The notes under the pieces: generated by a model | The model's input: the letters and a program-made list of their open reading frames with translations, nothing else | Told to the model about the DNA's origin: nothing | The model's database searches: none | Position numbers and translations under genes: made by a program | In this document: positions 1-7,188 of the stretch, piece by piece | How positions within the stretch are numbered: position 1 is the first letter of the stretch | Layout: the number at the start of each line of letters is the position of its first letter | Assembly: GCA_905221605.1 (NCBI GenBank) | Contig: CAJNDS010000001.1 | Location: forward strand, 3,154,749-3,174,748 | Length of the DNA: 20,000 nt | Origin: Symbiodinium natans | Lineage: Eukaryota; Sar; Dinophyceae; Suessiales; Symbiodiniaceae | Reading direction: 5' to 3'

Positions 1-74
1 TAAACCCTAAACCCTAAGCCCTAAACCCTAAGCCCTAAACCCTAAACCCTAAACCCTAAACCCTAAACCCTAAA
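1..74 (-). repeat. CCCTAAA array at the window start
   Basis: About ten CCCTAAA units, with two CCCTAAG variants near the left edge. The array lies immediately before an exon-like stretch, the position C-strand arrays take elsewhere in the window, so it need not be a chromosome end even though it begins at base 1. Confidence 0.97.
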
Positions 75-81
75 TGCCCAG

Positions 82-736
82 AAGAAGACTTGAAGAGGCC
101 GGTTCTTCGCAGACTCACGGCCTGCGAAGTGAGGAAGTCGCAAGCGCAAAAGAAGCGCTCGGGGTAGGGTTTAGGGTTTAGGGTTTAGGGTTTAGGGTTT
201 AGGGTTTAGGGTTTAGGGTTTAGGGTTTAGGGTTTAGGGTGTAGGGTGTAGGGTGTAGGGTGTAGGGTGTAGGGTGTAGGGTGTAGGGTTTTAGGGTTTT
301 AGGGTTTAGGGTTTAGGGCCTTAGGGTTTAGGGTTTTGGGCAGCCGCAAGAGTCAGAACAGTTCTTCGATGTCAGATTCCTGCTTGAAATAGCCGCTAGA
401 ACTAGAAATCTCCGCCTCGCGCAAGTAGACGCGTGCGCTGATGTCCGCGCTGATGCGCATGACCTGTTGGCTTGCAGGAAGATCTTAGAGCCTTGGGACG
501 CCTTCGTGTCCTGCGCCCTGCGCACCGAAACGCCTCTGAATCAGATCAGTTCCATGGCTGTCGCCATGGCGCGGTTGTCAATTCTGATAGCAGCCGTCCA
601 GCAAAGCCATGCAGCGCTCGAAGAGTCTCCTGATTCTGGGTGCTTGCTACACACGAGGACCTTAGTAAGTAGCCTGTTTCTAATCCAGCTTGCCGAAGTG
701 GAACTATACGAATCAGCATGTCATCAACGCACATGA
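82..736 (+). CDS. Spliced gene, unknown protein (exons 82-163 and 344-736)
   Basis: I do not recognise this protein. Exon 82-163 follows the acceptor-like TGCCCAG and stays open to a GT donor at 164 (reading ...EEVASAKEALG). Exon 344-736 starts after TTGGGCAG and is open for 130 codons to a TGA at 734-736 (PQESEQFFDVRFLLEIAART... to ...LYESACHQRT). Both sides of the intron are phase 0, so the frame continues. The second exon is charged and helix-rich, with Arg/Leu/Ala-rich stretches around ARTRNLRLAQVDA; I see no catalytic motif, signal peptide or convincing membrane segment. The intron 164-343 is telomere repeat from donor to acceptor. Inside exon 2, positions 665-688 look like a 24-nt intron (GTAAGT...CTAATCCAG) but are also open and in frame, so I left them in. 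The 5' end is not identified; it may be upstream of the window. Confidence 0.55.
164..343 (+). repeat. Telomere-repeat intron (TTTAGGG, with TGTAGGG block)
   Basis: Begins GTAGGGTTTAGGG and ends TTGGGCAG. It contains about 24 G-strand units; those at 238-289 are a homogeneous run of the variant TGTAGGG, followed by TTTTAGGG. It separates two phase-0 exon halves and so reads as a 180-bp GT-AG intron built almost wholly of telomere repeat. Confidence 0.7.
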
Positions 737-1028
737 ACCAGCCTTCTAGCCGGATAAAGGCCCATGCCCAAATAAGCCCAGAATGGAGTCACCGACACTA
801 AGGGACCCCTACTATAGACCCCCAAATAGTAGGATCCCCTTATATCAATTGGACAGCCCAAGAAGGTACCCCCAAAGTTCGGAAACCCAGGGTAGTTCCC
901 TAAACCCTAAACCCTAAACCCCAAGTTATACGGGCCCTTCATATGGTCCCTTACCTCCTTTAAAGGGCCCTTGGGTTGTATAGGGTTTATCAGGGTATGT
1001 AAGGGTCCCGGCCCATACGAAGGGACCA
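737..1028. other. Non-coding stretch with degenerate GTACC-type repeat
   Basis: I see no convincing gene here. At about 800-890 there is a diverged copy of the dispersed element seen at 1598 (shared right part: GGTACCCCC...AGTTCGGAAACC). A short CCCTAAA run lies at 901-921. Positions 925-1026 form an imperfect inverted repeat rich in GGGCCCTT and GGTCCCTT words. Confidence 0.5.
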
Positions 1029-1102
1029 TGTAACCCTAAGCCCTAAACCCTAAGCCCTAAACCCTAAGCCCTAAACCCTAAACCCTAAACCCTAAACCCT
1101 AG
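1029..1102 (-). repeat. CCCTAAA array ending in a splice-acceptor-like CCCTAG
   Basis: About ten units alternating CCCTAAG and CCCTAAA. The last unit reads CCCTAG, which supplies an AG directly before an open exon-like stretch. Confidence 0.9.
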
Positions 1103-1193
1103 CAACAGGACCCAAAAGATGCCCAGTTCGGCTCTTTCTGATGAGATCATGAAGTTGGCCGACTCTTTAGACCCGGGCACCACGCAGGACTGA
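1103..1193 (+). CDS. Exon-like fragment with stop, unknown protein
   Basis: Open for 29 codons (NRTQKMPSSALSDEIMKLAD... ending TTQD) to TGA at 1191-1193, sandwiched between a C-strand and a G-strand telomere array. The composition (ALSDEIMKLADSLD) looks like real amphipathic coding sequence. It could be a terminal exon, or an internal exon with its donor at GTTTAGGG (1196) in another frame. Confidence 0.4.
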
Positions 1194-1194
1194 A

Positions 1195-1345
1195 CGTTTA
1201 GGGTTTAGGGTTTAGGGTTTAGGGTTTAGCGTTTAGGATTTAGGGTGTGTCGGATTTAGGGGTGTTGAGGGTTTATATAGGGGTTTTTGAGGGTTTAGGG
1301 CTTAAAGCACGAGGGGTGTTGAGGGTTTAGGGTCTTGACGGTTTC
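1195..1345 (+). repeat. TTTAGGG array, decaying downstream
   Basis: Four clean G-strand units followed by increasingly altered units (GTTTAGCG, GATTTAGGG, TTGAGGGTTTA). This fits the 5' part of an intron. Confidence 0.9.
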
Positions 1346-1462
1346 GGTTTTAGGGTTTCAGTTCCTGTTCCGCCTGATTGATGCCTGCTAGGTAGGCCCT
1401 TGGGATATTCATTATTTTCCCTTATTGGGCTTATGAGGATTATATTTTTGAATATTTTTCAG

Positions 1463-1597
1463 AGGGTTTTAATGGCCATCCTAGCCGGGTATTTGCGCCG
1501 GAGGACTTCCTCCGCAGCTTTCGCATCTGCGGTCGCTGTGACTCGGCACCAAATCTCGAGCTTTCAAGCGCAATGTGGCATTTCCCAAACCATGGCG
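1463..1597 (+). CDS. Exon, unknown protein, ending at a repeat element
   Basis: A 135-nt exon candidate after an excellent acceptor (AATATTTTTCAG, AG at 1461-1462). In the frame from 1465 it reads GFNGHPSRVFAPEDFLRSF, then RICGRCDSAPNLELSSAMW and onward to NHG, which looks like real protein with a CGRC pair. The donor GT at 1598-1599 is the first GT of the GTACCCCC repeat element that follows, so the element itself appears to supply the splice donor. A second frame is also open (LMAILAGYLRRRTSS...) but looks less natural. Family not recognised; possibly an upstream exon of the methyltransferase gene that follows. Confidence 0.5.
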
Positions 1598-1677
1598 GTA
1601 CCCCCTTTGATACCCCAAATAGAATAGAATCCACTTAAGGGACACCCCCCAAAAAGGGTACCCCTAGTTCGGAAACC
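1598..1677 (+). mobile_element. GTACC-type inverted-repeat element, copy at a donor site
   Basis: Starts GGTACCCCCTTT (including the last exon base) and contains AAATAGAATAGAATC, an AAGGGAC box and AAAAAGGGTACCCC, followed by AGTTCGGAAACC. The inner ends GGTACCCC...GGGTACCCC are inverted repeats. Related copies lie near 800-890, 6183-6247 and, in reverse, 10346-10461. Small non-autonomous or introner-like element; no coding capacity. Confidence 0.6.
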
Positions 1678-1693
1678 ACATAATGTGAGCATC

Positions 1694-1860
1694 CGTGGAG
1701 CAACGCCCGGCGTCGTGAAGCAAAGGTCGAAGGGGCCGAGGATCTTTGAATTTGATAGGGATCATATATTCCTTTAGAAGCTTAGAAGCAGGTCTGCCAG
1801 TAGCACCAGCACGGCTTGGCACAATGAGACAAGCATTCCCCCCCCCCCGGCCCCCTCCCA
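1694..1860 (+). other. Possible coding stretch upstream of the methyltransferase exons
   Basis: Two short open readings are present: ATPGVVKQRSKGPRIFEFD (around 1705-1760) and, after TTAGAAGCTTAG at about 1788, AGLPVAPARLGTMRQAF. A poly-C tract (1838-1860) that could serve as a polypyrimidine tract for the next exon follows. Boundaries cannot be fixed. Confidence 0.25.
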
Positions 1861-1865
1861 TGAAG

Positions 1866-3007
1866 TTCTGAAGACTCGAGGCGAGAACTGGAAGCGTCTT
1901 GGTGAAGCTAGCGATGGCGGATACCTTACTTGCACAGACCACATGCTACGCGGCGACGTGCCTTCTCAGCCAATAGCTGAACTTTAAGCTTGTTGGGTTT
2001 CCTTCTTAACTAGGAATCATAAAGTTTAACCTTTTTTCCTTGCTGGGTTGTTGGAGAAGTAAGGTGCTGGGGGCCTATTCCATCGGAGTTTCTGGATGGG
2101 ACCTTTGGTCCAAGCATGCCTTCGAGACCTACGGAGTCCCTGTCTTCCAGTACGACTGCACAGTGGGCCATCCTGCACAGCAGTGTGACTTGGCTTTAGG
2201 GTTTAGGGTTTAGGGTTTAGGGTTTAGGGTTTAGGGTTTAGGGTTTAGGGTTTAGGGTTTAGGGTTTAGGGTTTAGGGTTTAGGGTTTAGGGTTTAATTA
2301 GGGTTTAGGGTTTAATTAGGGTTTAGGGTTTAGGGTTTAGGGTTTAGGGTTTAGGGTTTAGGGTTTAGGGGCTGGCTCTTAGGACTTTGACCTTTAGGGT
2401 TTGGGTAGAAGCTACAAGAAAAGGAGCCTAAAAGTTATGAGCTTTTCGGAGGGGTTCGGAAGTCAGCCAAGGTGAGAAGTGCAAATTCTTCCCGGCCTGC
2501 CTCAAAGGCGAGAACAACCAGGGTGGCGTGTTGGGGAAGACCAGCTGGACCTTGGAGGAGGCTGTGATCCAGTCAGGCCTCGCGGATGCTCCCGAGAGAT
2601 CTCTGCTGATGAAGATGGACATTGAGGGCGCAGAGTGGCCCGCGCTGGGCACGGCCAGTAACATGACCTTGTCACGGTTTCGGCAGATGTCGATCGAGTT
2701 CCACAAGCTATCTGATGTGAATCGTCATGGGGAATTCTTGCAAGCCATGCAGCGCTTGATTGGGGCAGGGTTCAAGGTGGTCCACATACACGGCAACAAC
2801 AATGGTCGCATGTACACCGCCGGCCAGTTCTCAATCCCAGATGTCATCGAGGTCACCGTGGACGCCAGCGCTTCTGCTGAGCCTGCTTGTGTCCCGGAAG
2901 AGGTGCGGGTCCCCCTAGACGCTGCCAACTCGAAAGTGCAGCAGGAACTCCCTTTGGCCCACCTGCCCGCACTCTACAGCAGCTCCGCGGATCCTGCGCT
3001 GGAGTAA
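1866..3007 (+). CDS. FkbM-type methyltransferase-domain protein, C-terminal three exons
   Basis: Exons 1866-1959, 2060-2192 and about 2477-3007 join into about 251 residues ending at TAA 3005-3007. Reading order: GENWKRLGEASDGGYLTC, then RGDV joined to KVLGAYSIGVSGWDLWS, GVPVFQYDCTVG, KCKFFPACLKGE, SWTLEEAV, LLMKMDIEGAEWPAL, RQMSIEFHKL, and VVHIHGNNNGRMYTAGQFSI. DGGY, SxGxSG, the D/IEGAEW motif and HxHGNNN are what I know from eukaryotic FkbM-like (Methyltransf_21-related) proteins, which bind S-adenosylmethionine; the substrate is unknown. The first junction needs a GC donor (GT|GCCTTC) to give codon GTT, which restores GDVK. The second intron starts GCTTTAGGG and holds a telomere array; its acceptor is uncertain (2462-2476). 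The tail after VIEVTV is Pro/Ala-rich and variable. The N-terminal exons are upstream and not securely identified. The frame after 2528 is open without a stop. Confidence 0.8.
2193..2476 (+). repeat. Telomere-repeat intron in the methyltransferase gene
   Basis: About 24 TTTAGGG units (2194-2371, two interrupted by TTTAATTAGGG) begin immediately at a GC donor. The protein is interrupted between ...QQCDL and CKFFPAC and continues afterwards, so the array lies inside a gene. The exact 3' end is uncertain. Confidence 0.75.
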
Positions 3008-3314
3008 GCGCAGCGCAGGTGGTTGCGCAGGCTTGTTCACACATGGTTATCGGGCGTGCCCCGCGCCGCGAGCGCTGGCGCTTTGTCGCTGCAACCCGGC
3101 AGGTTACACACACCTGCAACCTTGGCAGAGTCCATTTGGGGCAGCATTCCAGACCGCGTCCGAGCACAGTCCACCTACCGCACATGCCCCAATTCGTCGT
3201 GATCAAAGAGCGATGCGAGCAAAAGAGAAGAGAAGACTGCACCTTCACAATCTGTTGTCTTCTCTACTGTTTGCTGAAGAACCTCCCCCCCAAAAAAAAA
3301 AATCAAGGATATTC
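3008..3314. other. 3' flank of the methyltransferase gene
   Basis: GC-rich sequence after the stop. Several open frames overlap it but their composition (Arg/Pro/Cys-rich shadows) does not look like a protein. Ends in a pyrimidine-rich tract (CTCCCCCCCAAAAAAAAA) at 3281-3301. No AATAAA-type signal stands out, as is usual in dinoflagellates. Confidence 0.5.
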
Positions 3315-3460
3315 TTCCCTATAAGGGTATAACAACAAGCGGATTCTTGTCTTTTCTTTTAGTTCCCTATAAGGGTATAACAATAAGGGGATTCTTGTCT
3401 CTTCTTTTAGTTCCCTATAAGGGTAGAACAATAAGGGGATTCTTGTCTCTTCTTTTATAG
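3315..3460 (+). repeat. 48-bp tandem repeat, three copies
   Basis: Copies start at 3315, 3363 and 3411, each with TTCCCTATAAGGGTA, AACAA, GGATTCTTGTC and ending TTCTTTTAG (last copy TTTTATAG). Copies 2 and 3 differ at very few positions. Each unit ends in a pyrimidine tract plus TAG that looks like a splice acceptor. Confidence 0.95.
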
Positions 3461-3757
3461 TAATAGTTCTGAGGAAGTTCCGTTATCAAGCGATGATTGC
3501 GATGATTTTTTATCGATTCCTGGCTCCCAGGGCTCCACCTCTCTGCCCTTTGTAAGGTGGCCATAACCATAAGGCCTCTATAAGTCCGAAACCCTAAACC
3601 CTAAACCCTAAACTCTAAACACTTACCATTATCATGATCATGCTTCATCAAGCGGTCACTCGGAACTGGTAAGCTTTCACGATAGCGGCCGAGGGAGCTC
3701 AGTGCCCCGGAAGCAATCTATGGAACTCAATACCATTGACAGTTACCCAAAACCCTA
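3461..3757. other. Mostly non-coding, weak exon candidates
   Basis: Contains a CCCTAAA array (3587-3618), then a short open stretch ending in a GTAAGC donor (MLHQAVTRN, up to about 3668). A second open stretch at about 3685-3740 reads AEGAQCPGSNLWNSIPLTV. Both are too short to be sure of. Confidence 0.3.
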
Positions 3758-3905
3758 CTGTAAACCCTATTTAAACCCTAAAACCCAAAACCCAAAACCC
3801 TAAACCCTAAACCCTAAACCCTAAACCCTAAACCCTAAACCCTAAACCCTAAACCCTAAACTAAACCCTAACCCAAGTAGGGTTTAGGGCTTATAGGGCT
3901 TAGGG
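3758..3905. repeat. CCCTAAA array followed directly by short TTTAGGG run
   Basis: C-strand units at 3758-3873 (with CCCAAAA and CCCTAAAA variants), then AAG, then G-strand units to about 3905. One of only two places where C-strand passes into G-strand with no exon-like sequence between. Confidence 0.9.
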
Positions 3906-4130
3906 TGGACATTGGTTCTCCGGGAACATCCCATGCCGTGCCCGGAGCCTGACGACGATGACAGCTGCCCTTCGGCTGCCGAGTGAAGATAAGACTCCTG
4001 TGTACAACTCCTGGAAACCCTACCCAATAAACCATACAGATCCTATAAGCCCTAAAAGCACCGTGTCCTACAAACCCTCTCTCTCTCTCTCCATATATAA
4101 ATCTATGTATACCATCGTAAACGCCCTGCA
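3906..4130 (+). other. Open frame of uncertain status with CT microsatellite
   Basis: One + frame is open from about 3906 (HWFSGNIPCRARSLTTM, then TAALRLPSEDKTPVYNSW) through a short CT run at 4077-4092. The first part to about 4010 could be an exon; the rest has telomere-derived residues (NPKP). Confidence 0.3.
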
Positions 4131-4162
4131 AACCCTAAACCCTAAACCCTAAACCCTACAAG
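4131..4162 (-). repeat. CCCTAAA array leading to an acceptor
   Basis: Four C-strand units ending CCCTACAAG, where AG is the probable acceptor of the next exon. Confidence 0.85.
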
Positions 4163-4279
4163 CGCCATGAATCGCACAAAGGTTCCTCCACCTCATTGCC
4201 CCCCCTCGAGCCGGTGGAGAATTTTCCTGCCTCCTCCAGCGATGACCAGGCTGGGCAGTAAGCTGGGCTTGCAAGGCAC
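4163..4279 (+). CDS. Exon candidate, unknown protein
   Basis: 117 nt between a C-strand and a G-strand array; the donor is GTGTAGGG at 4280, a variant telomere unit. One frame is fully open and contains AMNRTKVPPPHCPPSSRW and LPPPAMTRLGSKLGLQG. The alternative frame (RHESHKGSSTSLPPLEP...) ends in TAA at 4259. Family not recognised; the frame choice is open. Confidence 0.4.
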
Positions 4280-4370
4280 GTGTAGGGTTTAGGGTTTAGG
4301 GTTTAGGGTGTAGCGTTCAGGGTTTAGGGTTTCGGGTTTAGGGTTTAGGGGTTTAGGGTTTAGGGTCTAG
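4280..4370 (+). repeat. TTTAGGG array starting at a donor GT
   Basis: G-strand units with TGTAGGG, TTCAGGG and TTCGGG variants. The first GT is the donor of the preceding exon candidate. Confidence 0.88.
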
Positions 4371-4530
4371 AACTTCGGATTTAGAGCCAGGGCTTTGGAG
4401 CCCTATGCCCTAAACCCTCAGGATCTGGTTCGGAGAAGGCATCTGAAGTTCGGAGCCCCTTTGCTAATTAGGCTTGGATAGTTTGGGTGTAGGGTCGGCT
4501 TGAACGGAGCGTTCCAGCCTTAGCCCCAAA
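4371..4530. other. Intron-middle sequence
   Basis: Lies between a G-strand and a C-strand array. No convincing coding sequence; contains single telomere-like words. Confidence 0.5.
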
Positions 4531-4644
4531 GGGCCTAAACCCTAAACCCTAAGCCCTAAACCCTAAACCCTAGACCCTATACCCTAAACCCTAAACCCTA
4601 GACCCTAGACCCTAGACCCTAAACCCTAAACCCAGAACCCTCAG
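4531..4644 (-). repeat. CCCTAAA array ending in CCCTCAG acceptor
   Basis: About 13 units including a block of CCCTAGA variants (4605-4625). Ends AACCCTCAG, an acceptor made by two changes in a repeat unit. Confidence 0.9.
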
Positions 4645-4729
4645 ATTTTTTCCCGACCGACAACCCGGCAAGGCGCGGCCAGAGACTTACATCTTCCGCC
4701 TCGCCGGGTCGGGTGAACCCAAGGAGGGG
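4645..4729 (+). CDS. Exon, unknown protein
   Basis: 85 nt; one base then 28 open codons (FFPDRQPGKARPETYIFRLA, then GSGEPKEG), followed by a donor GTAGGG at 4730 in phase 0. Flanked by a CCCTCAG acceptor and a TTTAGGG-type donor. ETYIFRLAGSGEP looks like natural protein, but I cannot assign a family. Confidence 0.55.
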
Positions 4730-4866
4730 GTAGGGTGTAGGGTTTAGGGTTTAGGGTTTAGGGTTTAGGGTTTAGGGTTTAGGGTTTAGGGTTTCGGGTT
4801 TCGGGTTTCGGGTTTCGGGTTTCGGGTTTGGGGTTTGGGGTTTGGGGTTTGGGGTTTGGGGTTTTG
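4730..4866 (+). repeat. TTTAGGG array with TTTCGGG and TTTGGGG blocks
   Basis: Units change in homogeneous blocks: TTTAGGG (about 8), then TTTCGGG (5), then TTTGGGG (5-6). The block structure suggests local amplification of variant units rather than random decay. Confidence 0.92.
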
Positions 4867-5097
4867 GTCTTACTAGGGTTTAGTTCTTACCAGAGTTTTT
4901 CCGGTGTTGGGGCCTTTCGGGTCTAGTTCCTTAGGCTTAGGGTCCTTTAGGATTCCGTATGGTTCTTGGGGTTTGTTGGCCTTCTCGGTTTAGGTTGAGG
5001 GGACCCCGTGGGAAGCCCTAAACCTTAAACCCAACAAGCCCTAAACTCTGAACAACGCCATCAACTTGTTGTTGCTGCTCTTGTGACTTTGATGCAG
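4867..5097. other. Intron-middle sequence
   Basis: Degenerate G-strand words, then degenerate C-strand words (5014-5047), then a pyrimidine-rich stretch ending TTGATGCAG, which serves as acceptor of the next exon. Confidence 0.45.
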
Positions 5098-5171
5098 CCG
5101 GTTCTTTCGCGTCTGGACCCCTCCAGCCCTCAACGCCTCCACCCAGAAGCCCGGAACCCCAAGCCCTAAAG
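5098..5171 (+). CDS. Exon candidate, unknown protein
   Basis: After TTTGATGCAG, one frame is open for 24 codons (RFFRVWTPPALNASTQKPGT, then PSPK) to a donor GTTTAGGG at 5172. Another frame is open to a TAA at 5167. Family not recognised. Confidence 0.4.
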
Positions 5172-5219
5172 GTTTAGGGATTCGGGTCTGGGGAACCCGT
5201 AGAGCTGAACCCTAATCAG

Positions 5220-5345
5220 AGAGCGACAGAGTGAGAGAGCGAGAGAGAGAGAGAGAGAGACAGAAAAACAAAAAAAAAAAAAAACAAAGAAAAACGAGAG
5301 GGAGAGGGAGAGGGAGAGGGAGAGGGAGATACAGAGGGAGATACA
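5220..5345 (+). repeat. Purine-rich microsatellite (GA)n and (GAGGGA)n with poly-A
   Basis: GAGAGA run at 5236-5260, an A-run at about 5267-5284, then GAGGGA units at 5295-5330 and two GATACAGAGGGA units. Low-complexity; the Glu/Arg-only open frames through it are not proteins. Confidence 0.95.
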
Positions 5346-5358
5346 GAGGGAGCGTGAG

Positions 5359-5645
5359 ATGGCCCCCCCGAGGAGGAGCTTTCCAAGGCGGAAGCCTTGT
5401 GGGCCGACCCTCCGCAGCGAGTTGCGAGGCCCTGGGAGACAGAGGCGGGTTTAGGGTTTAGGGCGAAGGAGGGAGGGAGGGAGGGAGAGAGACGTCAGTC
5501 AGATGCAGGGTTTCGATTTTTTCTGAATCTCCTTGCAGAAGTCTCCGAGAGCGAGCGGAGACCCTCCTGCCACCGACCATTGACGCAAGGTGAGGCAGGA
5601 GGACCGGCGGCTGATGCAGCAGCCCTGCCAAGAAGACCTTTGTGA
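5359..5645 (+). CDS. Two-exon coding fragment, unknown protein
   Basis: Exon 5359-5448 reads GPPEEELSKAEALWADPP then QRVARPWETEA in one frame and ends in phase 1 before GTTTAGGG. The next exon begins after a very good acceptor (TGAATCTCCTTGCAG, AG at 5537-5538) and, in the phase this requires, reads EVSESERRPSCHRPLTQ, then either splices at GTGAGG (5590) or runs on to TAA at 5643-5645. The first half is acidic and helical, the second Arg-rich. A different frame at 5593-5690 is also open (EDRRLMQQPCQEDLCEEELG), so one more exon or a frameshift is possible. Family not recognised. Confidence 0.45.
5449..5538 (+). other. 90-bp intron with short TTTAGGG run and (GGGA)n
   Basis: GTTTAGGGTTTAGGG at the donor, then GGGA repeats (5468-5487), then a pyrimidine-rich 3' end TTTTTTCTGAATCTCCTTGCAG (split here: TTTTTTCTG, AATCTCCTTGCAG). 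Flanking exon phases match (1 and 2). Confidence 0.5.
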
Positions 5646-5956
5646 AGAGGAGCTGGGCTATCCCAGGTGGCCATTGGAGATGATGCTCAGATGAAGATAG
5701 GCCTTTCAGCGGCTTAGGTTATAGGGTTCTTAAGGCAGGGGGGGTTCAAGGGGGTGGTTATGCAACCCAAGGTCCCCTAAATGATTCTCCTACTCCTCCC
5801 TAAGGCTCCCTAAGCTTCGCCAAGGTTCCCTACCTACCCCATGAACCCACCTCCCTTTTGAATTCACAGCTTCACAGGAAGAGTTTAAGACTCAGGGCTT
5901 AGTGGTGGAGGAGGTTCGGGGTTGGCGTCCATGGATTCTGTAGCCAGCTGTTGCAG
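5646..5956. other. Probable intron
   Basis: Contains G-runs and a cluster of CCCTAAG and AAGGTTCCC words at 5765-5845. Ends with GTAGCCAGCTGTTGCAG, the acceptor of the next exon. Confidence 0.4.
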
Positions 5957-6133
5957 GGGCCTCTTGACTTGTCCAGGCAAAACTCCTTTGACGTCCCCAC
6001 CCCACCCCCACCCCTGTTCAGGAAGGACCCGGAATACTTCAAGAAGGAGCTTCAGCGGATGCGGGAGGACTTGAGGGGGGCAACTTTTCGCAAGCAGAGT
6101 TTACGGACACAACGTCTGGTGATCGAAAGGAGG
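5957..6133 (+). CDS. Exon encoding a Pro-rich then coiled-coil-like segment
   Basis: 59 codons, phase 0 at both ends, from after GCTGTTGCAG to a GTATGG donor at 6134. Reads GPLDLSRQNSFDVPTPPPPL, then FRKDPEYFKKELQRMREDL, then RGATFRKQSLRTQRLVIERR. The proline run followed by a Lys/Glu/Arg-rich amphipathic helix suggests a linker plus helical segment. The donor GTATGGGC is also used after the exon at 8160-8228. No stop in frame. Family not recognised. Confidence 0.65.
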
Positions 6134-6182
6134 GTATGGGCTGCCGGAGATTGTCGGGCTCAGGTCATGACCCCTCCCCCCG

Positions 6183-6247
6183 ACCCCTCCTTTTATACCC
6201 CAAGTAGAACAGAATTCCCTTAAAGGGATCCCCAAAGAGGGTACCCA
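6183..6247 (+). mobile_element. GTACC-type element, partial copy
   Basis: TATACCCCAAGTAGAACAG, AATTCCCTTAAAGGGATCC, CCAAAGAGGGTACCC: recognisably the same family as the copy at 1598-1677. Left end eroded. Confidence 0.5.
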
Positions 6248-6582
6248 AACCCCGCATAAGCCCTACGAAACGAACCCAGAAGCCCCCACAATCCCTACAC
6301 AGAAATCCATGAGGCCCCCTTGCAAACCCTGTGTAAACCCAAAGAAGCCCCCAGAAATACACCCTGCAAAAAAGAACATAACCCCCCTAAACCCAAAACA
6401 CTCAACCTTATGAACCCTGTGGACCCTACACAAAACCTTGGAAAGACCCCCCCCCCCCCCCCCCGGGACCTAACTCCTAAACCCTAAACCCTAAACCCTA
6501 AAGCCTAAACTTTAAGAACCCTTTAGAACCCTAAACCTTAGGAACCCTTTAAAATTTAAAACCCTGCATAAAGACTGGGAAG
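6248..6582. other. Probable intron: degenerate C-strand telomere words, poly-C
   Basis: Many AAACCC-like words, a 17-C run near 6447-6464, clean CCCTAAA units at 6476-6500, then AAGAACCCTTTA words. No coding sequence seen. Confidence 0.5.
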
Positions 6583-6640
6583 GATCCTCGCAACAACGCC
6601 AACCGGGGCCGCTCCATGGAGGATCCCAGTCCTCTCAGAG
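6583..6640 (+). CDS. Short exon candidate
   Basis: After CTGGGAAG; reads DPRNNANRGRSMEDPSPLR and reaches donor GTTTTGGG at 6641. A second frame is also open (ILATTPTGAAPWRIPVLSE). C-strand repeats precede it and a G-rich minisatellite follows, as at other exons. Confidence 0.4.
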
Positions 6641-6703
6641 GTTTTGGGCATCGGGGGTTCTTATTACTTACATTTTTTTTGTTTTTTTTGGCGGGGGGGG
6701 GGG

Positions 6704-6980
6704 TTTCTAAGGGAGTTTCTAGGGTTTAGGGTTCAGGGTTCGGGGTGGGAGTTTGGGGTTTCTCAGGGAGTTTCTAGGGTTTAGGGTTCAGGGTTCGTTG
6801 GGTGGGAGTTTGGGGTTTCTAAGGGAGTTTCTAGGGTTTAGGGTTCAGGGTTCAGGGTGGGAGTTTGGGGTTTCTAAGGGAGTTTCTAGGGTTTAGGGTT
6901 CAGGGTTCGGGGTGGGAGTTTGGGGTTTCTCAGGGAGTTTCTAGGGTTTAGGGCTCAGGGTTCGGGGTGGGAGTTTATAG
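6704..6980 (+). repeat. 55-bp minisatellite, five copies
   Basis: Copies start at 6704, 6759, 6816, 6871 and 6926 (lengths 55, 57, 55, 55, about 50). Each has TTTCTMAGGGAGTTTC, TAGGGTTTAGGGTTCAGGG, and GGTGGGAGTTTGGGG. The unit itself appears to be built from telomere-like words. Confidence 0.95.
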
Positions 6981-7081
6981 GGTTTATAGGGTTTTAGGGT
7001 TTAGGTACTCGGGCCCTTGGGTTGTACGATCCCCTGTGAAGTCGGTTTTCTGACCCCTCTGGGGTCCATCTAAGAACCCTT

Positions 7082-7133
7082 TAAACCCTAACCCTAAACC
7101 CTAAACACTAAACCCTAAACCCTCAACCCTAAA
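7082..7133 (-). repeat. CCCTAAA array, irregular
   Basis: Seven or so C-strand units with CCCTAA, CACTAAA and CCCTCAA variants, upstream of an exon candidate. Confidence 0.85.
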
Positions 7134-7188
7134 ACAGTGAAGTGATTTTAAGGGGTCCATTCAAGCACACACAATTCCCGACTCCCAG

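Noticed and set aside
1-74. Chromosome end (true telomere) at the left edge
   Set aside because: The array is only about ten units and is followed within 10 bp by an exon-like stretch, just like the internal arrays. The window may simply start inside an intron.
1-345. Tandemly fused telomere-capped minichromosomes (C-array, gene piece, G-array repeated)
   Set aside because: The orientation fits, but coding frames continue across the arrays in phase (82-163 to 344, the methyltransferase, the TPR pair, the membrane protein), which fits introns better.
2853-3332. Overlapping ORFs on both strands around the methyltransferase 3' end
   Set aside because: Arg/Pro/Cys-rich shadows of the real frame or of the GC-rich flank, with no family resemblance.
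3970-4010. Retrotransposon-like LPFGCRVKI reading
   Set aside because: One nine-residue resemblance in one of several open frames, with no other retroelement motif nearby.
5231-5461. ORF with long Arg-Glu repeats
   Set aside because: Translation of the GA/GAGGGA microsatellite.
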